This document shows positions 59,406 to 64,000 of a DNA stretch of 64,000 nt, piece after piece. Under the pieces are notes generated by a model. The model was not told the origin of the DNA. It saw only the letters and a list, made by a program, of their open reading frames with translations, and did not search any database. The stretch is from assembly GCA_001423545.1 (NCBI GenBank), contig LMOK01000002.1, forward strand, positions 1,054,001 to 1,118,000, written 5' to 3'. Both the position numbers and the translations under genes were made by a program. The stretch's first letter is position 1. Each line of letters opens with the position of its first letter. The stretch comes from Orlajensenia sp001423545. GTDB taxonomy: Bacteria > Actinomycetota > Actinomycetes > Actinomycetales > Microbacteriaceae.

Positions 59406-59981
59406 ATGCGCGCCGCATCGCACAGCTACACGCTCGTCGGTGCGGTGCTGCTCGCACTGGGTCTGTCGACGATCGCGCTCGCCGGATGCGCCGCGTCACC
59501 GAAGCCGCTTCCGTCGGCCAGCAGCACGCCAACGGCTTCCCCGGTGTTCGCGTCGGACGAGGAGGCGCTCGCTGCGGCGGAGGAGGCGTATGCGGCGTAT
59601 CAGAAGGTCAGCGATGCGGTTGGGCACGACGGGGGTGCCGAACCCGAGCGTTATGAGGCGGTTGCGACTGGGGATGCGCTTGAGAATGCGCTGAAGAGCG
59701 CGCGCCAATATCGCGACGCCGACGCCACTTTAACCGGATCCACCTCGTTCTCGACTCAGGAGTTGCAATCGGCGGAGTATGCGAAGTCAGAAGCTCTCGA
59801 GATCGTTCTGTACGTGTGCGACGACGTATCGCTTGCCGACATTGTCGATGCGACGGGAACTTCTATCGTTAAGCCCGATCGGCAAACTGTGTTGCCATTC
59901 GTCCTCACGGTTGTAGGAAGTGCAGACCAACTTCAAGTCTCGGAAAAGGTGCTCTGGGACGGAAAGAACTTCTGTCCATGA
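59406..59981 (+). CDS. Secreted lipoprotein of unknown function
   Basis: A 191-residue protein with a signal sequence ending in the lipobox LAGC (cysteine near residue 28), a Ser/Pro/Thr linker, a helical stretch (DEEALAAAEEAYAAYQKVSDAV), and a small alpha/beta domain with two further cysteines (YVCDD and the C-terminal NFCP). This pattern is reminiscent of small actinobacterial lipoproteins with an NTF2-like fold, not confirmed. From about 59570 onward the DNA becomes less GC-rich and uses codons such as GAT, TTA and AAA, unlike its neighbours. It overlaps the next gene (ATGA). Confidence 0.75.
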   Translation: MRAASHSYTLVGAVLLALGLSTIALAGCAASPKPLPSASSTPTASPVFASDEEALAAAEEAYAAYQKVSDAVGHDGGAEPERYEAVATGDALENALKSARQYRDADATLTGSTSFSTQELQSAEYAKSEALEIVLYVCDDVSLADIVDATGTSIVKPDRQTVLPFVLTVVGSADQLQVSEKVLWDGKNFCP

Positions 59982-60856
59982 AAAGGGCCGTGTTCCTAAT
60001 CGCGCTAGTACTGGCGATTTCGTTGGGGTCTAGTCCTGCGTACGGGGCGGGCGGCCCGTGTCTTGATTTTGATTCCATTACAGGTGGCTGTCCGACATCC
60101 TCGGGCTCGATCGGAGACGACAGCGTCGACATCGACGCGCATAGCAGCGGCGGCACCGACGGCGACGGCGGGGCATCCGGTGGCGGTGGAGGGGGAGGCG
60201 AGCCCGGTGGGGGCGACACCGCACCCCCGTCCGACCTCATCATCAACCCGGCGGTGGGTGACGACGGCGTCGACGTGAGCCTGCGCACGCTCACCGGCGG
60301 TGACGGCGATGGTGGAGCCGTCACCTGCGGTGCGATCGTCGATTGCACCCCGCAGGAGCCGACACCGCCCACCGTCGTCACCCTCGACGACATCGCCTCG
60401 TTCCGGCCCATGACGCCGTCCCAGGCGATGGAACCCGATGGCTGGGCCGTCATCGGGCTCCCGGCCAACTTCTTCACCACGGCCGCCGCCGAGACCGAGG
60501 CGGGCACCCTGCTCGGCTTCGACGCACGGGTGCGTTTCACGCCCGTCGGCTACAACTGGGCCTCCAGTGACGGCGCCTCGGCGTCGAGCGGCACCGGCGG
60601 TGCCAGCTGGGCGGCTCTCGGGGTGCCGGAATTCACCGCGACCCCCACCAGCCTGACCTTCACGACGACCGGGCGCATCACCGTGAGCGCATCCGTCGAC
60701 TATGCAGCCGAGTTCAGCTTCGCCGGCCAACCGTGGCGGCCGATCGCCGGTACGCTGACAGTGTCGGCGAACGACATCATCGTCACAGCAGCACAGGCTG
60801 AGACGGTGCTCGTCGCTCGGGACTGCGAGCGGAATCCATCGGGTCCAGGCTGCTGA
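59978..60856 (+). CDS. Secreted Gly/Asp-rich protein of unknown function
   Basis: A 292-residue protein with a clear signal peptide (MKRAVFLIALVLAISLG, cleavage probably after SPAYGA). A Gly/Ser/Asp-rich low-complexity segment (residues about 45-80) precedes a beta-rich domain with ATPTSLTFTTTGRITVSASVDYAAEFSFAG, and the protein ends PSGPGC. Two cysteine pairs could form disulphides. No anchor or sorting signal is seen. The first 80 or so bases share the lower GC of the preceding gene; the rest returns to the high GC of the genome. Probably acts with the preceding lipoprotein; no function recognised. Confidence 0.72.
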   Translation: MKRAVFLIALVLAISLGSSPAYGAGGPCLDFDSITGGCPTSSGSIGDDSVDIDAHSSGGTDGDGGASGGGGGGGEPGGGDTAPPSDLIINPAVGDDGVDVSLRTLTGGDGDGGAVTCGAIVDCTPQEPTPPTVVTLDDIASFRPMTPSQAMEPDGWAVIGLPANFFTTAAAETEAGTLLGFDARVRFTPVGYNWASSDGASASSGTGGASWAALGVPEFTATPTSLTFTTTGRITVSASVDYAAEFSFAGQPWRPIAGTLTVSANDIIVTAAQAETVLVARDCERNPSGPGC

Positions 60857-60889
60857 GCACCGGTCGCTCGCGGGTCATAGGGAACTCTT

Positions 60890-60974
60890 ATGCTCGCGCA
60901 AGTCTGCTCACAGTCTTCACGAAACCAACGCACAGCTTCGCCCGCCAAGCTGACATCGCTTGGAAGGAGCAACC
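60890..60974 (+). promoter_or_regulatory. Promoter candidate and leader of the HtrA-like gene
   Basis: TATGCT (60890-60895) would give a leader of about 70 bases, long for this window, ending in GGAAGGAG six bases before the ATG at 60975. The leader may carry regulation, but I see no stable structure. Confidence 0.35.
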
Positions 60975-62693
60975 ATGACCGAGAGCAACACCCCGGACGG
61001 CACGCCGGAGCAGATCGCTTCGCACGACGCCCCCGAGCAGACTTCCCCCGAGGCGACGACGCCCACCGGACCCACCGAGGTCATCGAGCCGACTGTCGAG
61101 CACTCCGCTCCCGTCGTTTCCGAGCCCACGACTCCGGCCGCCGCGACCACCCCGATCGCGCCCGTGGTCCCCGCCGCACCCGCAGCACCCGTGACGCCGC
61201 CGGCAGCAGCCGCCCCCGTCACGCCGGCCGCCCCCGTCACCCCGACATCTGTCGCCGCAGCCCCCGCCGCGGCTCAGCACCCGGGTGCACACCCCCAGAC
61301 CACCGACGCGTTCGGCCAGCCCGTCGCTCCGGCTGCCACGGTCTACGCTCCGGGCACCGCCCCGCAGCCGTACGCCCAGCAGACGCAGCCCACGCAGCCC
61401 TATGTCGGCGTTCCCGGAGCAGCCGGTGGCAACGGTGGCGCCGCCGGCGGAACCACCGCGACCAAGCGCCGTGCAACCCTCCCCATCGTTGCCGCGCTCA
61501 TCGCCGGCGCCCTCATCGGAGGAGCGTCCGGAGTCGGCGTCGCGGCCGTGCTCACGAGCAACGACGACACGACGCAGTCCTCGACCTCGGCGGAGCCGCA
61601 GAACGTCGTCGTCAACAACACCGACTCTGTCAACGAGATCACGGCCGTCGCGGCCAAGGCCTCGCCGAGCGTCGTGACCATCTCGGTGCAGTCCGATGCG
61701 GGAGCTGGAACCGGCTCGGGCATCGTGCTCTCGAAGGACGGCTACGTGCTCACCAACACGCACGTCGTCACCCTCGACGGCAGCGCGAGCGACACCCAGA
61801 TCCAGGTGCAGATGTCAGACGGAACCCTCTACGCGGCGAAGCTCGTCGGCACGGACCCCGTCTCGGACCTCGCCGTCATCAAGCTGACGGATGCCTCGGG
61901 CCTGACCCCCCTCGAGTTCGCGGACTCCAGCAAGCTCAACGTCGGCGACTCCGCCGTCGCCATCGGTGCACCGCTCGGCCTCGCCGGCACTGTCACCAAC
62001 GGCATCGTGAGCGCGCTCAACCGCTCCATCCAGGTCGCGTCCTCTGCAGCTCCCGACGACTCGACGCAGGACCAGCAGGACCCCAACGACGAGAACGGCC
62101 AGGGCGGCGACAGCCCGTTCAACTTCTGGAACCTGCCCGACGACGGCAGCGGCCAGCCGCAGGCGCAGCCCCAGGCCACGTCGACCATCTCCCTGCCCGT
62201 GATCCAGACGGATGCCGCCATCAACCCGGGCAACTCGGGCGGTGCGCTGCTCAACTCGAAGGGCGAGCTGATCGGCGTGAACGTGGCCATCGCCAGCGCT
62301 GGAGCCACTACTGAGGGCAGCCAGTCGGGCAGCATCGGCGTCGGCTTCGCGGTCCCGTCGAACCTCGCCGAGCGCGTCGCCAACGAGATCATCAAGGACG
62401 GCGCAGCCTCCCACGGTCTCCTCGGAGCGAGCGTGCAGGATGCGACCAGCGCCGAGGCCGGTGTCGTCGGTGCCCTCATCAAGGAGGTCTCCTCCGACGG
62501 AGCGGCGGAGAAGGCCGGCCTCGAGTCCGGTGACATCGTCACCGAGTTCAACGGCGTGCCGATCTCGAACGCCACCGACCTGACGGCCCAGGTGCGCTAC
62601 CTGGCCGGCGACGCGAAGGCCGACCTCAGCTACGTGCGCGACGGCAAGAGCGAGACCGCCACGGTCACCCTCGGCGAGTACACGGCCGGCTGA
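60975..62693 (+). CDS. HtrA/DegP-like membrane-anchored serine protease
   Basis: A 572-residue protease. The first 160 residues are a cytoplasmic Pro/Ala/Thr-rich tail, then one transmembrane helix (LPIVAALIAGALIGGASGVGVAAVL). The trypsin-like domain outside the membrane has the triad: His in VLTNTHVVTL, Asp in DPVSDLAVIKL, and Ser in NPGNSGGALLNS. An acidic Gln-rich loop (DSTQDQQDPNDENG) is inserted in it. A PDZ domain ends the protein (LLGASVQD, KAGLESGDIVTEFNG). It probably handles damaged envelope proteins. A strong hairpin follows the gene. Confidence 0.92.
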   Translation: MTESNTPDGTPEQIASHDAPEQTSPEATTPTGPTEVIEPTVEHSAPVVSEPTTPAAATTPIAPVVPAAPAAPVTPPAAAAPVTPAAPVTPTSVAAAPAAAQHPGAHPQTTDAFGQPVAPAATVYAPGTAPQPYAQQTQPTQPYVGVPGAAGGNGGAAGGTTATKRRATLPIVAALIAGALIGGASGVGVAAVLTSNDDTTQSSTSAEPQNVVVNNTDSVNEITAVAAKASPSVVTISVQSDAGAGTGSGIVLSKDGYVLTNTHVVTLDGSASDTQIQVQMSDGTLYAAKLVGTDPVSDLAVIKLTDASGLTPLEFADSSKLNVGDSAVAIGAPLGLAGTVTNGIVSALNRSIQVASSAAPDDSTQDQQDPNDENGQGGDSPFNFWNLPDDGSGQPQAQPQATSTISLPVIQTDAAINPGNSGGALLNSKGELIGVNVAIASAGATTEGSQSGSIGVGFAVPSNLAERVANEIIKDGAASHGLLGASVQDATSAEAGVVGALIKEVSSDGAAEKAGLESGDIVTEFNGVPISNATDLTAQVRYLAGDAKADLSYVRDGKSETATVTLGEYTAG

Positions 62694-62709
62694 TCCGAAC
62701 CGTCCCATC

Positions 62710-62745
62710 CTGAAGCCGCCGCACCCCCGGGTGCGGCGGCTTCAG
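62710..62745 (+). terminator. Hairpin terminator after the HtrA-like gene
   Basis: A perfect inverted repeat of 17-base arms (62710-62726 and 62729-62745) 17 bases after the stop codon. The T-run after it is weak (CCGTTCC). Confidence 0.75.
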
Positions 62746-62780
62746 CCGTTCCTGCTGCGGTGTTCCCAGAATCCCTGCGA

Positions 62781-62786
62781 TAGGCT
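62781..62786 (+). promoter_or_regulatory. -10 candidate for the GT2 glycosyltransferase gene
   Basis: TAGGCT; transcription would start about 20 bases before the ATG at 62814. Confidence 0.35.
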
Positions 62787-62813
62787 CAATCGACCGTCTG
62801 ACGAGTGGATGCA

Positions 62814-63869
62814 ATGACCGAGAACGCCCCCAGCGGCCCAGCAGAGCTGCTGCCTGGCGTCTCCTACGTCATGCCGGTGCTCAACGAGGTGACGCATGTG
62901 CGCGCCGCGGTGAAGAGTCTGCTGGAACAGGACTACGCCGGTGAGTTCGAAGTGGCGATCGCGCTCGGCCCGAGCATCGACGGCACCACCGAGCTACTCG
63001 CCGACATGGCGGCCGAAGACCCGCGCATCAGGGTCATCGACAACCCCGTCGGGTCGACCCCCGCCGGCCTCAACGCGGCCATCCGGGCGTCGCAGCATCC
63101 GATCGTCATCCGCGTCGATGCGCACTCCAGCCTGCCGAGGGACTACGCGCGCATCGCGGTGGAGACCATCCTCGCCACCGGCGCGGCCAACGTCGGCGGC
63201 ATCATGGACGCCCGCGGTCACAGTCCGTTCCAGAAGGCCGTCGCTCTCGCCTACACGACCAAGGTCGGACTCGGCGGCTCGTCGTTCCATGTCGGGGGAG
63301 TCGAGGGACCGGCCGAGACCGTGTACCTCGGATGCTTCCGTCGTGAGGCCATCGAGGCCGTCGGCCTGTTCGACGAGGGCATCAAGCGCGGCCAGGACTG
63401 GGAGCTCAACCGACGGCTGCGGCTGGCGGGGGAGACAGTCTGGTTCACCCCGCGACTGAAGGTCGTCTACCGCCCCCGACCGAGCGTCTCCCGTCTCGCC
63501 CGCCAGATGTTCTCGACCGGCCTGTGGCGCGGCGAACTCGCGCGGAGGTTCCCGGCCAACAACGGTCTGCGTTACTTCATCCCTCCGCTGATGGTGGTGG
63601 GAGTGACTCTCGGGGTCCTGTTGGGCCTCGCCGGCGTGGTCCAGGCCCTCGTGGGAGCCCTGCCGTGGATGCTGATCGGCTTCGCCGTGCCGGCCGTCTA
63701 TGCGCTGTTCGTGGTCGCGGCCACCATCCTGTCAACCACGGGCGCCGGAATTCGCGTGTCCCTGTGGTTTCTCCTAGTCTTGCCGTGCATCCACTTCTGC
63801 TGGGGGCTCGGCTTCCTGCCGGGCTATCTCTCACTGACCAGCAACATCGCGGCGCACACGGGGAGATGA
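62814..63869 (+). CDS. GT2 glycosyltransferase (ExoA-like)
   Basis: A 351-residue glycosyltransferase. The GT-A domain shows VSYVMPVLNEVTHV, a strand with LGPSIDGTTELL in the place of the first acidic motif, and VIRVDAHSSLPRDY (DxH in place of DxD), as in succinoglycan-type ExoA enzymes. GQDWELNRRLRLAG marks the acceptor site. Three to four helices end the protein, so it is membrane-bound. It probably adds a sugar to a lipid carrier. The ATG at 62814 is used; a GTG nine bases upstream is in frame. Next gene starts in an ATGA overlap. Confidence 0.87.
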   Translation: MTENAPSGPAELLPGVSYVMPVLNEVTHVRAAVKSLLEQDYAGEFEVAIALGPSIDGTTELLADMAAEDPRIRVIDNPVGSTPAGLNAAIRASQHPIVIRVDAHSSLPRDYARIAVETILATGAANVGGIMDARGHSPFQKAVALAYTTKVGLGGSSFHVGGVEGPAETVYLGCFRREAIEAVGLFDEGIKRGQDWELNRRLRLAGETVWFTPRLKVVYRPRPSVSRLARQMFSTGLWRGELARRFPANNGLRYFIPPLMVVGVTLGVLLGLAGVVQALVGALPWMLIGFAVPAVYALFVVAATILSTTGAGIRVSLWFLLVLPCIHFCWGLGFLPGYLSLTSNIAAHTGR

Positions 63870-64000
63870 GCTTGGCGGCAACACACGAGTCGGCGGCGTC
63901 TCCCGAGCGTCCGGCGCGACCGTCGTCGATCGCCGAGCTGCGCGCCGTCGCGCAACCGCCGGAGGTGCGGGGCCGTCGCAACGCCGAGCACTGGACCGCG
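63866..64000 (+). CDS. Probable CDP-alcohol phosphatidyltransferase, N-terminus only
   Basis: Only 45 codons are inside the window. The frame opens with ATG in an ATGA overlap with the glycosyltransferase. SIAELRAVAQPPEVRGRRNAEHWTA looks like the N-terminal segment I know from actinobacterial CDP-alcohol phosphatidyltransferases paired with ExoA-like glycosyltransferases. The diagnostic DGxxAR motif lies beyond the window, so the call is provisional. Confidence 0.5.
   Translation, partial: MSLAATHESAASPERPARPSSIAELRAVAQPPEVRGRRNAEHWTA

Overview
The window is very GC-rich, densely coded DNA from an actinobacterium, most likely the family Microbacteriaceae. The support is: mycobacterial-type DapD, AdnA/AdnB-type helicase-nucleases, DUF3107 and DUF3117 proteins, a DUF222/HNH protein, strong use of GTG/TTG starts, and a striking excess of the hexamer GGATGC/GCATCC. 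Genus and species cannot be fixed from the window alone. Three N-runs (23574-23629, 45033-45097, 45300-45368) interrupt the sequence.

Layout. (1) 1-6573: a truncated penicillin acylase, divergent dapD/dapE (lysine and cell-wall diaminopimelate), a GPI-mannosyltransferase-like membrane protein, a DUF3117 protein and an O-methyltransferase. (2) 6657-23529: tatB, a DUF222/HNH protein behind a triplicated repeat box, an aldehyde dehydrogenase, a sugar-type transporter followed by a PLP decarboxylase, an operon (MgtE-N/CBS, DUF1003, Mrp, lipoprotein), a YflT-like stress protein, aminopeptidase P, an EEP-family phosphatase/nuclease and several small enzymes. (3) 23666-43978: an ancient actinobacterial DNA-repair/envelope block in the same general order as in mycobacteria: DEAD-box helicase, ferritin-like protein, DUF3107, AdnA-like and AdnB-like helicase-nucleases, a degenerate phosphotransferase, NudC, UvrD2, a ThiF/cyclodehydratase-like protein, a zincin-like protein, a PDZ-Lon protease and a UPF0182 protein. 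(4) 43993-47305: a methyltransferase, two tandem initiator tRNA genes with strong terminators, an MFS exporter and a uracil-DNA glycosylase homologue. (5) 47412-56786: a peptidoglycan-binding lipoprotein, then a tightly overlapping ten-gene cluster that joins a receiver/PIG-L deacetylase fusion, ATP-grasp enzyme, PHP phosphoesterase, processive GT2 synthase, 46-residue membrane peptide, two lone receivers, a membrane PAS histidine kinase, a small GNAT and a nitrilase. This is my best candidate for an undescribed system: a phosphorelay wired into the synthesis or deacetylation of an envelope glycan. (6) 56864-64000: an aminotransferase with an acyltransferase, two secreted proteins partly of lower GC, an HtrA-like protease, a GT2 glycosyltransferase and the start of a probable CDP-alcohol phosphatidyltransferase.

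Two genome-scale habits stand out. Many monocistronic starts have a TANNNT hexamer ending exactly six bases before the start codon, so their mRNAs are probably leaderless. A GC-rich palindromic repeat (core GGACGGAGTCC) sits at gene ends, and in three unrelated genes it supplies the last codons and the TGA stop.
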